Positions 8,755-20,359 are shown, numbered from the stretch's first letter. The stretch: DNA of 64,000 bases from Brenneria alni (GCF_003666245.1 NZ_MJLZ01000018.1:1-64000), one strand, 5' to 3'. Numbers and translations are program-made. The notes: a model not told the origin generated them from the letters alone.

Positions 8755-10323
8755 TTACCGTGCTTCCTGCGCGACCGCTATGGGCTGTTCAAAGTGGTAA
8801 CGCCCTGTTTTCAGGCTGCTTGGCCCCAGGCGTGCGTATTTGAACATCAGATACATTTCTGCGATCAGGAATAGCGTATACAGACCACAAATCAGCGCCA
8901 TAGAGAACAGGATATCCCCTGCGGTCAGTGATGAAGTGGCGACCGCCGTCGGTAGTATTTCACCGATAGCCCAGGGTTGACGGCCATACTCGGCAACGAA
9001 CCAACCCGCTTCTACGGCAATCCACGGCAGAGGGATACCGTACAACGCGGCACGGAGCAGCCATTTTTTCTCGCCGATTTTTCCACGCAGCACCGTCCAG
9101 AAAGAGAGACCAATGATCAGCAACATCAATACACCGCACGCCACCATGATGCGGAAAGAGAAATACAGCGGTGCAACGCGTGGAATGGAATCCTTCGTCG
9201 CCTGCTGAATTTGCGCTTCGGTCGCATCAGAAACCTTCGGCGTATAACGTTTCAGCAGCAGACCGTATCCCAAATCCTGTTTGGACTGGTTAAATGCCTC
9301 TTTAACCGCAGGATCGGTGTTGCCGGCACGGAGTTCTTCCAGCAACTGATAGGCCTTCATACCGTTACGGATACGCACCTGATGCATTTCCATCAGCTCT
9401 TTCAGGCCGGTCACTTGTTTATCGGTAGAGCGCGTGACAATTAAGCCCAGAATATAAGGGATGCGGATGGCATAGTTGTTTTCCATATTATCCTGATTAG
9501 GCAAACCAATCAGCGTAAAGGAAGCCGGTGCCGGCTGGGTTTCCCATTCGGCTTCAATGGCGGCCAGTTTGGTTTTCTGCACATCGCCCAGTTCATAGCC
9601 TGATTCATCACCCAGTACGATAACGGACAGAACAGAAGCCAGGCCGAAACTCGCTGCAATGGCGAAAGAACGCTTGGCGAAAGCAATATCGCGGCCTTTC
9701 AGCAGGTAGTAGGAACTGATCCCCAGAATGAACATGGCGCCAGTGGTATAGCCCGCTGCAACAGTGTGAACGAATTTCACCTGCGCAACCGGGTTCAACA
9801 CCAGATCGGCAAAGCTCACCATTTCCATACGCATGGTTTCAAAGTTGAAATCAGAGGCGACAGGGTTTTGCATCCAGCCATTTGCCACCAGAATCCACAG
9901 CGCAGAGAAGTTGGAGCCCAGTGCGACCAGCCAGGTAACCGCCATGTGCTGAACTTTGCCCAAACGATCCCAGCCGAAAAAGAACAGGCCAACAAAGGTG
10001 GATTCAAGGAAGAACGCCATCAGGCCTTCGATGGCCAGCGGAGCACCAAAAATATCCCCGACATAATGCGAGAAATATGACCAGTTGGTGCCAAACTGGA
10101 ACTCCATCGTCAGCCCGGTGGCAACGCCCAGGGCAAAGTTAATTGCAAATAACTTGCCCCAGAATTTGGTCATATCTTTGTAGATTTGTTTGCCTGACAG
10201 CACATATACCGTTTCCATAATCGCCAGCAAAAACGCCATCCCCAGCGTTAATGGCACGAATAGAAAATGGTACATTGCGGTTAAGGCAAACTGTAAGCGC
10301 GACAGTTCGACTATATCAAACAT
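8755..10323 (-). CDS. cydA: Cytochrome bd-I ubiquinol oxidase subunit I
   Basis: CydA carries haems b558, b595 and d and the quinol site. The 522 residues show His19 ([16 protein letters not shown]), a haem ligand, and the second haem-ligand His near 186 in [15 protein letters not shown]. The long periplasmic Q-loop (about 240-380, with ATEQ-type sequence) is of the long form. [13 protein letters not shown] is conserved. It heads the cydABX-ybgE operon, with an FNR-like site and GTTAAT repeats far upstream. Confidence 0.98.
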   Translation of the reverse strand: MFDIVELSRLQFALTAMYHFLFVPLTLGMAFLLAIMETVYVLSGKQIYKDMTKFWGKLFAINFALGVATGLTMEFQFGTNWSYFSHYVGDIFGAPLAIEGLMAFFLESTFVGLFFFGWDRLGKVQHMAVTWLVALGSNFSALWILVANGWMQNPVASDFNFETMRMEMVSFADLVLNPVAQVKFVHTVAAGYTTGAMFILGISSYYLLKGRDIAFAKRSFAIAASFGLASVLSVIVLGDESGYELGDVQKTKLAAIEAEWETQPAPASFTLIGLPNQDNMENNYAIRIPYILGLIVTRSTDKQVTGLKELMEMHQVRIRNGMKAYQLLEELRAGNTDPAVKEAFNQSKQDLGYGLLLKRYTPKVSDATEAQIQQATKDSIPRVAPLYFSFRIMVACGVLMLLIIGLSFWTVLRGKIGEKKWLLRAALYGIPLPWIAVEAGWFVAEYGRQPWAIGEILPTAVATSSLTAGDILFSMALICGLYTLFLIAEMYLMFKYARLGPSSLKTGRYHFEQPIAVAQEAR

Positions 10324-10687
10324 CTTGACTCCTTGCTCCTCGCAGGAAGGTTTTAGCTTGCAGAACCTAACAAGCCACTAAACACCCGTCAGTAAACACC
10401 CAAAAGAACACAACAATAAATTGCTTCAGCGCAGGCTTTAACAAACGCCGATATATAACCCGGCGAATCCAACAGCAAGCCAAAGAAAAATCACAACTTT
10501 TACAACTACCGTATCCTAAGACAACGTATCGGTATATTACGCCTGTAATCCCCCACAATAAATAGGTTTTTACGTGACTCAGCTTGGGTTTTTGGTTTCA
10601 AATCAACTTCCCAATAAATTCAACGCCGTCAATAATTGACCTGGCTCAATTTAATCGTATTTCTTGAAATATATCCATAGACAGATT

Positions 10688-10701
10688 TTGATCTAAAACA
10701 A
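10688..10701. promoter_or_regulatory. Probable FNR site upstream of cydA
   Basis: TTGATCTAAAACAA matches the FNR consensus TTGAT-N4-ATCAA at nine of ten arm positions. In E. coli cydAB is repressed by FNR and activated by ArcA. The site lies about 365 bases before the cydA ATG, consistent with a long leader. Confidence 0.5.
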
Positions 10702-10716
10702 ATTAACTATTTTTTT

Positions 10717-10762
10717 GTTAATGCCAGTTTATGTTAATTTCACATTCATACACATTGTTAAT
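10717..10762. promoter_or_regulatory. GTTAAT direct repeats, possible ArcA-binding region
   Basis: Three GTTAAT motifs start at 10717, 10733 and 10757 in an AT-rich stretch. ArcA binds direct repeats close to GTTAATTAAATGTTA. The spacing is not the ideal 11 bp, so the assignment is tentative. Confidence 0.35.
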
Positions 10763-10984
10763 GCAATGTAGATTTATAGTTTAAATTAAAATTAATTCGG
10801 TAATATATTTTTTACTTTAATAGTGAAAATTCATCCTGAATGGTGTTCACCACTCTTCCTCCTTTTTGGATAATGCACTCTGTTTTATAGACGATAATGA
10901 AGTATTTTTATTGTTGGTATGTTGTTATGGAAAATTAACAACAACCATTACACATTAGAACTGGCTGAATACATTTATTTTTCT

Positions 10985-11013
10985 CTACAAAAAAAGGCCA
11001 CGCAACGGTGGCC
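10985..11013 (-). terminator. Rho-independent terminator of the suc operon
   Basis: The stem GGCCACCGTTGCGTGGCC on the minus strand (10996-11013) is followed by TTTTTTT. It lies 36 bases past the sucD stop. Confidence 0.9.
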
Positions 11014-11048
11014 AAACATGTCGAACGTTAAATCGTGTTATTTTCGCA

Positions 11049-11921
11049 TCAGCGGGAAAGCACCGCTTTTACCGCCTCGCCGATGTCAGCCAGACTGCGT
11101 ACCGTTTTTACACCGGCAGCTTCCAAAGCAGCAAACTTATCATCGGCAGTGCCTTTACCACCGGCGATAATCGCCCCGGCATGTCCCATACGCTTACCTT
11201 TAGGTGCGGTTACGCCCGCAATGTAGCTGACGACGGGTTTAGTCACGTGATCTTTGATGTAGGCAGCGGCCTCTTCTTCAGCCGTACCGCCTATCTCACC
11301 GATCATAACAATCGCTTCAGTCTGCGGATCCTGCTCAAAAAGAGCCAGAATATCAATGAAGTTAGCGCCGGGGATGGGATCACCGCCGATACCCACACAG
11401 CTGGATTGCCCCAGGCCGATATCGGTGGTCTGTTTTACTGCTTCATAAGTCAGGGTGCCGGAACGGGAAACGATCCCCACTTTGCCCGGCAGATGGATGT
11501 GGCCCGGCATAATGCCTATCTTACACTCACCGGGCGTAATGACTCCTGGGCAGTTCGGGCCGATCATCCGTACACCGCTCTGCTCCAGCTTCACCTTGAC
11601 TGTCAGCATGTCCAGCGTCGGAATGCCTTCGGTAATACAAATAATCAATTCAATACCGGCATCAATGGCTTCCAGAATTGAATCTTTGCAAAAGGGGGCG
11701 GGTACGTAGATAACCGATGAAGTCGCACCGGTTGCATCAATGGCTTCGCGCACGGTATTAAACACCGGCAGCCCCAGATGTTCAGTACCGCCTTTACCCG
11801 GCGTTACGCCACCCACCATCTGTGTACCGTAAGCAAGCGCTTGCTCTGAGTGGAATGTCCCCTGACTGCCGGTAAAACCCTGGCAGATAACTTTGGTATT
11901 TTTATCGATCAGAATGGACAT
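11049..11921 (-). CDS. sucD: Succinyl-CoA synthetase alpha subunit
   Basis: SucD binds CoA and carries the phospho-histidine of succinyl-CoA synthetase, which makes succinate and ATP/GTP from succinyl-CoA. The 290 residues contain the CoA-binding [26 protein letters not shown], and the active-site His in RMGHAGAII (about 246). The start overlaps the sucC stop by one base. Confidence 0.98.
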   Translation of the reverse strand: MSILIDKNTKVICQGFTGSQGTFHSEQALAYGTQMVGGVTPGKGGTEHLGLPVFNTVREAIDATGATSSVIYVPAPFCKDSILEAIDAGIELIICITEGIPTLDMLTVKVKLEQSGVRMIGPNCPGVITPGECKIGIMPGHIHLPGKVGIVSRSGTLTYEAVKQTTDIGLGQSSCVGIGGDPIPGANFIDILALFEQDPQTEAIVMIGEIGGTAEEEAAAYIKDHVTKPVVSYIAGVTAPKGKRMGHAGAIIAGGKGTADDKFAALEAAGVKTVRSLADIGEAVKAVLSR

Positions 11922-13087
11922 TATTTATCCCCCGTGGCTGCAACAACTTGCTGTGCCGCATCCGTCAGGCTGGTCGCAGCAATAATATTCAGGCCGCTGT
12001 CCGCCAGCTTCCTGGCGCCCAATTCTGCGTTGTTCCCTTCCAGACGAACCACTACCGGTACGTTAACACCCACTTCAGCGACAGCGCCGATAATACCGTC
12101 AGCGATCAAATCGCAACGCACGATACCACCGAAGATATTGACCAATACGGCTTTGACTTTGTCATCAGAAAGGATGATTTTGAACGCCTCTGTCACACGC
12201 TCTTTGGTTGCGCCGCCCCCCACATCAAGGAAGTTGGCCGGCGTTCCGCCGTGCAACTTGACGATGTCCATCGTACCCATTGCCAGACCGGCGCCATTCA
12301 CCATACAACCAATGTTGCCGTCCAATGCCACATAGTTGAGTTCCCACTGAGCGGCATGTGCTTCACGGGAATCTTCCTGACTTGGGTCACGCATTTCACG
12401 CAGCTCAGGTTGACGGAACAATGCGTTGCCGTCAGCCGCCAACTTACCGTCCAGACAAATCAAATCGCCCTGTTTGGTGATAACCAGCGGGTTGATTTCC
12501 ACCAGCGCCAAATCGCGCTCCAGGAACATGGTTGCCAGGCCCATGAAAATTTTGGTGAACTGCGCGACCTGCTTACCGCTTAAGCCTAATTTAAAGGCCA
12601 GTTCGCGCCCCTGATACGGCTGCGGCCCGGTCAGCGGATCCAGCGCGGCTTTATAAATCAGCTCCGGGGTTTCCTCAGCGACTTTTTCAATCTCTACGCC
12701 GCCCTCCGTTGACGCCATGAACACCACACGACGGCTGCCACGGTCGACAACGGCTCCCAGATAGAGTTCTTTATCAATATCGGTCGCCGCTTCCACCAGA
12801 ATCTGATGAACGGGTTGCCCCAGTGCGTCGGTTTGATACGTGATCAGATTTTTACCCAGCCAACTTTCAGCAAACGCACGGATATCTTCTTTATTACCAA
12901 CAACTTTTACACCGCCTGCTTTACCACGGCCACCGGCGTGAACCTGACATTTAACCACCCACGGGCCAGCGCCAATTTTCGATGCTGCTTCTTCCGCTTC
13001 GCGCGGCGTAGTACAGGCATAACCGACGGGGGCCGGTAACCCATATCGAGCAAATAGTTGTTTTGCCTGATACTCATGTAGATTCAT
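11921..13087 (-). CDS. sucC: Succinyl-CoA synthetase beta subunit
   Basis: SucC supplies the nucleotide and succinate sites through an ATP-grasp domain. The 388 residues start [20 protein letters not shown] and include [24 protein letters not shown] and [13 protein letters not shown]. It is the third gene of sucABCD, 133 bases after sucB; that gap holds an imperfect GGCGGC/GCCGCC hairpin (about 13186-13213). Confidence 0.98.
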   Translation of the reverse strand: MNLHEYQAKQLFARYGLPAPVGYACTTPREAEEAASKIGAGPWVVKCQVHAGGRGKAGGVKVVGNKEDIRAFAESWLGKNLITYQTDALGQPVHQILVEAATDIDKELYLGAVVDRGSRRVVFMASTEGGVEIEKVAEETPELIYKAALDPLTGPQPYQGRELAFKLGLSGKQVAQFTKIFMGLATMFLERDLALVEINPLVITKQGDLICLDGKLAADGNALFRQPELREMRDPSQEDSREAHAAQWELNYVALDGNIGCMVNGAGLAMGTMDIVKLHGGTPANFLDVGGGATKERVTEAFKIILSDDKVKAVLVNIFGGIVRCDLIADGIIGAVAEVGVNVPVVVRLEGNNAELGARKLADSGLNIIAATSLTDAAQQVVAATGDK

Positions 13088-13220
13088 GATGTTCTATCCG
13101 TCTAAGTTTATAGATAAGTCAATGACTCTCTTATATTTTTTAGAATGCCGCAAACTGAACGGTCTGCACAGCACATATGCGGAGGGCGGCAAGTATGCTA
13201 TGACTCGCCGCCCGGTTGGA

Positions 13221-14447
13221 TCAGACATCCAGCAGCAGACGTGTTGGATCTTCCAGCAACTCTTTTATCGTTACCAGGAAACTTACGGATTCACGTCCAT
13301 CAATCAAGCGGTGATCGTAGGACAGCGCCAGATACATCATTGGCAGAATGACGACCTGACCATCCACCGCCATCGGACGATCTTTAATCGCGTGCATACC
13401 AAGAATAGCGCTTTGCGGCGGGTTAATGATCGGGGTAGACATGAGTGAACCAAAGACACCGCCGTTGGTAATGGTGAAATTACCGCCCGTCAGTTCTTCA
13501 ACCGTCAACTTGCCATCACGACCTTTTACCGCCAGATCTTTGATCTTCTTCTCGATATCGGCCATACCCAGCATATCAACATCACGCAGCACCGGGGTAA
13601 CCAGGCCACGAGGCGTGGATACCGCAATGCTGACATCGAAATAGTTGTGGTAAACCACGTCTTCGCCATCGATGGAGGCATTAACTTCCGGGAAGCGTTT
13701 CAACGCTTCAACCACCGCCTTGAGATAGAAAGACATAAAGCCTAAACGGATACCGTGGCGCTTCTCGAACACTTCACCGTACTGCTTGCGCAGATCCATA
13801 ATGGGCTGCATGTTGACTTCATTGAACGTCGTCAGCATGGCGGTGCTGTTTTTCGCTTCCAACAGACGTTCCGCTACCCGTTTACGCAGGCGCGTCATTG
13901 GTACGCGTTTTTCACTGCGTCCACCTAACGCCGGGGCGGACGGGGCGGACGGCGCTGCCGGTTTATCTTCTTTCATAACGTCTTTCTTCTGCGCGGACAG
14001 ATGTTTGTCAACATCTTCACGGGTGATGCGCCCCCCGACGCCACTGCCTTTAATGGCAGAAGCATCCAGGTCATGCTCGGCAATCAGGCGGCGGATCGCC
14101 GGACTGAGCGCATCGTTATTCCCTTCTTCCAGCGCCGCCGTATGGCGCTGCGCCGGTGTGGATTCTCTATTTTGAGACTTCTCGCTGGTTTCTTTACCGG
14201 AGCTGTCGCCTGGACGAAGGCGGGCCAGCACCTGACGGGCCGTCACTGTGGCCCCTTCATCTTCCAGAATCGCATCCAGAATACCGGCTTCAGGCGCAGG
14301 TACTTCCAGTATGACTTTATCGGTTTCAATTTCGACCAGCACTTCATCACGCTGGACGCTATCGCCCGGTTTCTTATGCCAGGTAGCGACAGTTGCATCA
14401 GCTACCGATTCAGGCAGGTCAGGGACGAGAATATCTACGCTACTCAT
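13221..14447 (-). CDS. sucB: 2-oxoglutarate dehydrogenase E2, dihydrolipoamide succinyltransferase
   Basis: SucB forms the core of the 2-oxoglutarate dehydrogenase complex and transfers the succinyl group to CoA. The 408 residues comprise a lipoyl domain (1-77, lipoyl-Lys44 in [13 protein letters not shown]), a linker, a peripheral subunit-binding domain (about 113-150, [20 protein letters not shown]) and the catalytic domain (about 178-408) with the HxxxDG motif in [12 protein letters not shown]. It follows sucA by 15 bases. Confidence 0.98.
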   Translation of the reverse strand: MSSVDILVPDLPESVADATVATWHKKPGDSVQRDEVLVEIETDKVILEVPAPEAGILDAILEDEGATVTARQVLARLRPGDSSGKETSEKSQNRESTPAQRHTAALEEGNNDALSPAIRRLIAEHDLDASAIKGSGVGGRITREDVDKHLSAQKKDVMKEDKPAAPSAPSAPALGGRSEKRVPMTRLRKRVAERLLEAKNSTAMLTTFNEVNMQPIMDLRKQYGEVFEKRHGIRLGFMSFYLKAVVEALKRFPEVNASIDGEDVVYHNYFDVSIAVSTPRGLVTPVLRDVDMLGMADIEKKIKDLAVKGRDGKLTVEELTGGNFTITNGGVFGSLMSTPIINPPQSAILGMHAIKDRPMAVDGQVVILPMMYLALSYDHRLIDGRESVSFLVTIKELLEDPTRLLLDV

Positions 14448-14462
14448 TATCTATCCTTTTAT

Positions 14463-17270
14463 TTAATCAACGTTCAGCGCATCATTAACCAGAGCTTGCT
14501 GCTGTTTCTGGTGTACGGACAAATAGCCAACTGCGGGTGAAGCGGAAGCTGGACGCCCGGCGTAACGTAAAGAGGCCCCAAATGGAATGATTTCACGTAA
14601 ATGGTGCTGGCTGCAATACCAGGCCCCCTGGTTCAGCGGCTCTTCCTGACACCACACAAAATCATGCACCTGAGAGAACGGCTCCAGAACGGCCTGCACC
14701 GCCTGATGCGGGAAGGGGTAAAGTTGTTCGATACGCACCACCGCCACATCTTTCTGATCATTCTTACGACGCTGCTCCAATAGATCATAGTAAACCTTGC
14801 CGGAACAGAGCACGACGCGTTTCACCGCTTTGGGATCCAGGTCGTCAACTTCACCAATCGCTGGCAGGAATTGACCGTTAGCCAGATCATCCAGAGAGGA
14901 AACAGCCAGCGGATGACGCAACAGCGATTTCGGCGACATAACGATCAATGGACGACGCATACCGCGCAACGCCTGCCTGCGAAGCATGTGGTAAACCTGT
15001 GCGGGAGTGGACGGAATACACACCTGCATATTCTGTTCGGCACACAATTGCAGATAGCGTTCGAGCCGGGCCGATGAGTGCTCAGGCCCTTGTCCTTCGT
15101 ATCCGTGCGGCAACAGCATGACCAGCCCGCACATCCGGCCCCACTTCTGCTCACCGGAGCTGATGAACTGGTCGATGACCACCTGCGCACCGTTAGCGAA
15201 GTCGCCAAACTGCGCTTCCCAGATAGTCAGGGTGCGAGGCTCTGCCGTTGCATAGCCATATTCAAACGCCAGTACCGCTTCTTCAGAAAGCACGGAATCC
15301 CATACTTTGAACTCGCCCTGCGCATTATGCACATGTTCCAGCGGCGTATAACCTGAACCATTTTTCTGATTATGCACCACGGCGTGGCGGTGGAAGAAGG
15401 TGCCACGGGCAGTGTCCTCACCCGACAGGCGAACCGAAATCCCTTCATCAACCAGCGTAGCATAGGACAGCATTTCCGCTCCGCCCCAGTCAAACGGCTT
15501 ATCGCCGTTCGCCATTGCCGCCCGATCGTGATAAACCTTGGCTACCCGCGGCTGCATTTCTATCGCTTCCGGGATCTCACTGATTCGTTTGGCGAGTTCC
15601 TGCAAACGCTTCATCTCGACTTTATGCGGATAGGGTTCGTCCCACTCATGATTCAGGTAGGGCGACCAGGTGAAAGTCTGCATGTCCATCTCACGCCACT
15701 CTTCCACCACGCACTCTCCGCCATCCAGGGCGTCGCGGTACAGATTGACCATCTCGGTGGCATCTTCCAGCGTCACCACCTGTTGCTGTTCCAGCCGATC
15801 CGCATACACTTTGCGCGGCGTCGGGTGCTTTTTGATTTTCTGGTACATCATTGGCTGGGTAGCGCTCGGCTCATCGGCCTCGTTATGACCGTGCCGACGG
15901 TAGCAAATCAGATCGATAAATACGTCACGCTTAAAGGTGTTACGAAAATCCAGTGCAATACGGGTAACAAACGCCACAGCTTCCGGATCGTCTGAATTAA
16001 CGTGGAAAATGGGAGCCTGCACCATTTTACCGATATCCGTACAATATTCCGTGGAGCGGATATCCAGCAGGTTAGAAGTGGTAAAACCGATGCGGTTATT
16101 AATGACAATACGTAATGTTCCGCCCACTTCATAACCGCGCACCTTGGACATATTCAGCGTTTCCTGCACCACACCCTGCCCGCTGATAGCCGCATCCCCA
16201 TGAATGGTGACCGGCAAAACCAGCGTACCGACCGGATTATCCAGTCGGTCTAACCGGGCGCGCACCGACCCGGTCACCACCGGGCTGACAATTTCCAGGT
16301 GAGAGGGGTTGAACGCCAACGCCAGATGCACCAGCCCGCCTTCCGTCTCCAGATCAGAGGAAAATCCCTGATGGTATTTTACATCACCGGTTCCCAGGTG
16401 CTCTTTATGCTTGCCGGAGAATTCATCAAACAAATCCTGCGGTTTTTTCCCCACCACGTTAATCAGCACATTCAGACGGCCACGGTGCGCCATGCCCAGC
16501 ACCACTTCACGCGTACCATTTTTACCCGCATGACGAACCATCTCTTTCAACATCGGCACTAATACATCGCCCCCCTCCAGCGAGAAACGTTTGGCGCCGG
16601 GGAACTTGGCACCGAGGTAACGCTCCAGACCTTCCGCTGCAGTCAGCTCTTTCAGAAAAAGTTTTTTCTCATCGGCGCTGAAAGAGGGCTGCCCCACCAC
16701 GGACTCAATACGGTGCTGGATCCAGCGTTTTTCTTCCGTATTGGTGATGTGCATATATTCCGCCCCGATCGGCCCGCAATAGGTCTGTTTCAGTGCCTGA
16801 TACAGTTCCCCCAGTTGCATGGTGTCCTTGCCGATGGCAAACGACCCCACGTTAAAGGTTTCCTGCAAATCATCCTGCGTCAGATTGTGATAATCGAGAT
16901 CCAGTTCGGGCACCGGAATTTGAGGACGCAAATTCAAAGGATCAAGATTAGCCTGCTGGTGACCACGGAAACGGAAGGCGTTGATAAGCTGCAACACCTT
17001 AACCTGTTTTGCATCACTATCAGGATCGGTAATCGACGAAGTATGACGTGAAGAATCTTTCGCCAGACGGCGAAAATATTCACGTGTTTTAGAGTGGAGT
17101 TGATCCGGTTTGATCCCAGCCGTAGGCAACTGCTGGAAGATCGAGCGCCAGCTAAGATCGATAGAATCCGGATCAGTTAAAAAATCTTCATAGAGCTGCT
17201 CTATGTAGGACTGGTTCGCGCCCGCCAGATAGGAGGAATCCAGCCAGGCCTTCATTGCGCCGTTCTGCAT
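14463..17270 (-). CDS. sucA: 2-oxoglutarate dehydrogenase E1
   Basis: SucA is the thiamine-diphosphate-dependent decarboxylase of the complex. The 935 residues match the usual length. Motifs include FRFRGHQQANLDPL, VLGMAHRGRLNVLINV (thiamine-enzyme domain), DLICYRRHGHNEADEPSATQP (active-site and metal region), and the C-terminal PVGYLSVHQKQQQALVNDAL. It is the first gene of the suc block, downstream of sdhB. Confidence 0.98.
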   Translation of the reverse strand: MQNGAMKAWLDSSYLAGANQSYIEQLYEDFLTDPDSIDLSWRSIFQQLPTAGIKPDQLHSKTREYFRRLAKDSSRHTSSITDPDSDAKQVKVLQLINAFRFRGHQQANLDPLNLRPQIPVPELDLDYHNLTQDDLQETFNVGSFAIGKDTMQLGELYQALKQTYCGPIGAEYMHITNTEEKRWIQHRIESVVGQPSFSADEKKLFLKELTAAEGLERYLGAKFPGAKRFSLEGGDVLVPMLKEMVRHAGKNGTREVVLGMAHRGRLNVLINVVGKKPQDLFDEFSGKHKEHLGTGDVKYHQGFSSDLETEGGLVHLALAFNPSHLEIVSPVVTGSVRARLDRLDNPVGTLVLPVTIHGDAAISGQGVVQETLNMSKVRGYEVGGTLRIVINNRIGFTTSNLLDIRSTEYCTDIGKMVQAPIFHVNSDDPEAVAFVTRIALDFRNTFKRDVFIDLICYRRHGHNEADEPSATQPMMYQKIKKHPTPRKVYADRLEQQQVVTLEDATEMVNLYRDALDGGECVVEEWREMDMQTFTWSPYLNHEWDEPYPHKVEMKRLQELAKRISEIPEAIEMQPRVAKVYHDRAAMANGDKPFDWGGAEMLSYATLVDEGISVRLSGEDTARGTFFHRHAVVHNQKNGSGYTPLEHVHNAQGEFKVWDSVLSEEAVLAFEYGYATAEPRTLTIWEAQFGDFANGAQVVIDQFISSGEQKWGRMCGLVMLLPHGYEGQGPEHSSARLERYLQLCAEQNMQVCIPSTPAQVYHMLRRQALRGMRRPLIVMSPKSLLRHPLAVSSLDDLANGQFLPAIGEVDDLDPKAVKRVVLCSGKVYYDLLEQRRKNDQKDVAVVRIEQLYPFPHQAVQAVLEPFSQVHDFVWCQEEPLNQGAWYCSQHHLREIIPFGASLRYAGRPASASPAVGYLSVHQKQQQALVNDALNVD

Positions 17271-17404
17271 TATGATCCCTTAAGCTAATAAGCTTCAGTT
17301 TTCGCCATGGCCAACATGTCATGCGTGCCGTATAAAATCGGTTGCCGTAAAAACAGTTCACTTGTCGTACATGGGTACGCGCTATCAAGGTATTCATTAC
17401 CTTT

Positions 17405-17490
17405 TAAGGAACCTTTAAAAACCGGTTCTGGCGCATAAGCCGGGTTTTAAAGGTTTCCTACAAGCCCCCGCAGCATCACGCCACGGGGGA
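17405..17490 (-). repeat. Two successive inverted repeats between sdhB and sucA
   Basis: A long imperfect stem pairs AAGGAACCTTTAAAAACCGG (17406-17425) with CCGGGTTTTAAAGGTTTCCT (17440-17459), with one bulge and one mismatch and a GC-rich top. A second stem follows (CCCCCG at 17465-17470, CGGGGG at 17484-17489). No T-run follows on the minus strand, so this looks more like an RNA stabiliser or attenuating structure than a full terminator. The rest of the sdhB-sucA gap shows nothing else. Confidence 0.6.
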
Positions 17491-17512
17491 GTATTCTCTA
17501 ACAACTGTTACG

Positions 17513-18229
17513 TTACGCACTACGCTGCAACAGCATAGATTTAATGTGACCAATCGCCCGCGTCGGGTTAAGCCCTTTCGGACAAACACTGACGCAATTC
17601 ATAATGCTGTGACAGCGGAATACGCTGAAAGCATCGTCCAGATTGTCCAGCCGAGGCGTGGTTTCCGTATCACGGCTGTCAATCAGGAAGCGGTATGCGG
17701 CCAGCAGGCCAGCAGGGCCGACAAACTTGTCCGGGTTCCACCAGAACGACGGGCAAGACGTTGAACAGCAGGCACACATAATGCATTCGTACAATCCATC
17801 CAGTTTCGCACGCTGCTCTGGCGATTGCAGATGCTCACGGGCCGGCGGATTCTTCCCATTATTCAACAGGTAAGGTTTTATTTTCTCATATTGGGCATAG
17901 AATTGCCCCATGTCCACTACCAAATCACGCACAACGGGCAATCCAGGCAGGGGACGGATGACAATTTTGCTGTTTCCGCGTCGCAGTACCGAAACCGGCG
18001 TGATGCAGGCCAGGCCATTTTTGCCATTCATGTTAACACCATCTGAACCGCAAACACCTTCGCGGCATGAACGGCGGAATGACAGGGTCGGATCCTGTTC
18101 TTTCAGCAGGATCAGGGCGTCCAGCAACATCATGTCACGCCCCTCTTCCGCCTCCAACTGGTAGTCCTGCATCCGCGGAACACCATCAACATCCGGGTTA
18201 TAACGATAAATAGAAAATTCGAGTTTCAT
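17513..18229 (-). CDS. sdhB: Succinate dehydrogenase iron-sulfur subunit
   Basis: SdhB passes electrons from FAD to ubiquinone through three iron-sulfur clusters. The start MKLEFSIYRYNPDVDGVPRM gives 238 residues as in E. coli; the upstream in-frame extension is not conserved. Cluster ligands are in SCREGVCGSDGVNMNGKNGL, CIMCACCSTSCPSFWWNP and CHSIMNCVSVCPKG. It is the last gene of sdhCDAB. Confidence 0.98.
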   Translation of the reverse strand: MKLEFSIYRYNPDVDGVPRMQDYQLEAEEGRDMMLLDALILLKEQDPTLSFRRSCREGVCGSDGVNMNGKNGLACITPVSVLRRGNSKIVIRPLPGLPVVRDLVVDMGQFYAQYEKIKPYLLNNGKNPPAREHLQSPEQRAKLDGLYECIMCACCSTSCPSFWWNPDKFVGPAGLLAAYRFLIDSRDTETTPRLDNLDDAFSVFRCHSIMNCVSVCPKGLNPTRAIGHIKSMLLQRSA

Positions 18230-18245
18230 CAGTTGATCTCCGCAG

Positions 18246-20012
18246 TTAATAAGTACGTACTTTCGGCGGGAAAGCCGCACGTAGTTTAGGCTGCATGTTC
18301 ACCTTACGGCGCGTCATGCTATCGGTTTGCGGCAGATACAACGAATGACATAACCAGTTTTCATCATCACGATCAGGATAGTCGAAACGACTGTGCGCGC
18401 CACGGCTTTCGGTACGGAAATTGGCGGAAACCGCTGTGGCATAAGCGGTTTCCATCAGGTTCTCCAGCTCCAGACATTCCACACGCTGGGTGTTGAATTC
18501 GGTGGAGGTATCATCCAGTCGTGCATTTTTCAGGCGCTCACGAATCACTTTCAGCTCTTCCAGACCTTTCGCCATCGCATCCCCTTCGCGGAATACCGAG
18601 AAATTATTCTGCATACAGGCTTGCAGCGCTTTACGGATTTCGATCGGATCTTCACCAGAGCGTGTGTTGTTCCAGCGGTTCAGGCGGTCGAGCGATGCTT
18701 CAATATCCGACTCGCCAGCGTCACGGCTCACACCCTGTTCTTCCAGCGATTCCTGCAAATGCATACCCGCTGCACGGCCAAACACCACCAGGTCGAGCAG
18801 GGAATTCCCCCCCAGACGGTTGGCGCCATGAACCGATACACAAGCAATTTCACCGACGGCAAACAGGCCGGGGATCAGCACATCTTCCCCTTTTTCGTTG
18901 ACCGTCAGCGCCTGACCGCTGACTCTGGTCGGGATACCGCCCATCATATAGTGACAGGTTGGAATAACCGGAATCGGTTCTTTGACCGGATCAACGTGGG
19001 CAAAAGTACGGGACAACTCAAGAATGCCCGGCAGCCGGGATTCCAGCACCTCTTTACCCAAATGATCCAGCTTCAGTTTGGCATGTGGCCCCCACGGCCC
19101 TTCACAACCGCGCCCTTCACGAATTTCGATCATAATAGAGCGAGCCACCACGTCTCGACCGGCCAAATCTTTGGCGTTCGGCGCGTAACGTTCCATAAAA
19201 CGCTCGCCGTGCTTATTGAGCAGATAACCCCCTTCGCCTCGACAACCTTCAGTCACCAGTACCCCGGCGCCAGCAATACCCGTTGGATGGAACTGCCACA
19301 TTTCCATATCCTGTACCGGCACGCCGGCACGCAACGCCATGCCGACACCGTCGCCGGTATTGATATGTGCATTGGTGGTGGACTGATAAATACGGCCCGC
19401 GCCGCCGGTAGCCAGTACGGTGGCCCGTGCTTTGAAATAGACCACTTCGCCGGTTTCGATGCAGATCGCGGTGCATCCCACTACGGAGCCATCCTGATTT
19501 TTCACCAGATCGAGCGCGTACCATTCGGAGAAGATGGTGGTGTGATTTTTCAGGTTCTGCTGGTATAGCGTATGCAGCAAGGCATGACCGGTACGGTCAG
19601 CGGCGGCGGCAGTGCGGGCAGCCTGTTCGCCGCCAAAATTTCTGGATTGCCCGCCAAACGGACGCTGATAAATACGGCCATCGTCCAGACGTGAAAACGG
19701 CAATCCCATATGTTCCAGCTCCAGAACCGCTTCCGGGCCGGTTTTACACATATATTCAATTGCGTCCTGATCGCCGATGTAGTCGGAACCTTTCACGGTG
19801 TCATACATATGCCATTCCCAGTTGTCTTCATGGGTATTGCCCAGCGCAACGGTGATGCCGCCCTGTGCGGACACGGTATGAGAACGGGTTGGGAACACTT
19901 TGGATAGCAGGGCGCAGGAGAGGCCCATTTGGGATATTTGCAGCGCGGCGCGCATACCTGCGCCACCGGCGCCGACCACAACTGCATCAAATTCTCTGAT
20001 TGGCAAATTCAT
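18246..20012 (-). CDS. sdhA: Succinate dehydrogenase flavoprotein subunit
   Basis: SdhA oxidises succinate to fumarate using covalently bound FAD. The start [20 protein letters not shown] gives 588 residues. The Rossmann GxGxxG is at about 14-19. The flavinylated His is in [13 protein letters not shown] (His45 in E. coli numbering). The substrate-site MGGIPT and [14 protein letters not shown] are present. Its ATG shares one base with the sdhD stop (TAATG). Confidence 0.98.
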   Translation of the reverse strand: MNLPIREFDAVVVGAGGAGMRAALQISQMGLSCALLSKVFPTRSHTVSAQGGITVALGNTHEDNWEWHMYDTVKGSDYIGDQDAIEYMCKTGPEAVLELEHMGLPFSRLDDGRIYQRPFGGQSRNFGGEQAARTAAAADRTGHALLHTLYQQNLKNHTTIFSEWYALDLVKNQDGSVVGCTAICIETGEVVYFKARATVLATGGAGRIYQSTTNAHINTGDGVGMALRAGVPVQDMEMWQFHPTGIAGAGVLVTEGCRGEGGYLLNKHGERFMERYAPNAKDLAGRDVVARSIMIEIREGRGCEGPWGPHAKLKLDHLGKEVLESRLPGILELSRTFAHVDPVKEPIPVIPTCHYMMGGIPTRVSGQALTVNEKGEDVLIPGLFAVGEIACVSVHGANRLGGNSLLDLVVFGRAAGMHLQESLEEQGVSRDAGESDIEASLDRLNRWNNTRSGEDPIEIRKALQACMQNNFSVFREGDAMAKGLEELKVIRERLKNARLDDTSTEFNTQRVECLELENLMETAYATAVSANFRTESRGAHSRFDYPDRDDENWLCHSLYLPQTDSMTRRKVNMQPKLRAAFPPKVRTY

Positions 20013-20359
20013 TACGCCCCCCACACCACAATAGATCCATAAATGACGTACACCACCAGCACAACCACAATCGCCAACTGTAACGTCAGGCGTAAGGGCA
20101 GCGGTTTAATGTAGTCGGTCAGCACTTGCCACATCCCTATCCATGCATGTACCAGGATGGAAAATAACGTAAGTAGTGTGAATACTTTGGTGAGAGCCAT
20201 AGCGAAAAAACCATGCCAGACTTCATAGGTTAATTCATTGGCTGCGATAACAAATCCAACCAGATAAATCACATACAGCACGATGACGATGGCGGAAGCG
20301 CGAATCAGTAACCAATCGTGTACGCCATTGCGTCCTAACGCAGAAGCATTGCTTACCAT
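20012..20359 (-). CDS. sdhD: Succinate dehydrogenase membrane anchor SdhD
   Basis: SdhD is one of two membrane anchors that bind haem b and ubiquinone. The 115 residues form three membrane helices. [16 protein letters not shown] and [20 protein letters not shown] are conserved, the latter holding a haem-region His (about 71). It overlaps the sdhC end by seven bases. Confidence 0.96.
   Translation of the reverse strand: MVSNASALGRNGVHDWLLIRASAIVIVLYVIYLVGFVIAANELTYEVWHGFFAMALTKVFTLLTLFSILVHAWIGMWQVLTDYIKPLPLRLTLQLAIVVVLVVYVIYGSIVVWGA

Larger units (their letters stand above)
10324..10990. other. Long gene-free upstream region of cydA
   Basis: Between cydA and sucD (both minus) there are over 700 bases without a credible gene. 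E. coli carries mngR-mngA-mngB here; no trace of them is visible. The part at 10620-10900 is very AT-rich and holds the likely oxygen-responsive control sites. A short open frame at 10367-10558 (minus) has no recognisable product and lies in the expected leader. Confidence 0.6.

Noticed and set aside
10367-10558. 63-codon minus-strand frame upstream of cydA
   Set aside because: It has no recognisable similarity and no good ribosome-binding site, and it lies in the expected cydA leader.
18393-19568. 391-codon open frame on the plus strand
   Set aside because: It is antisense to sdhA, a certain gene, and its product is rich in His, Gln and Thr as expected of a reverse-frame shadow.
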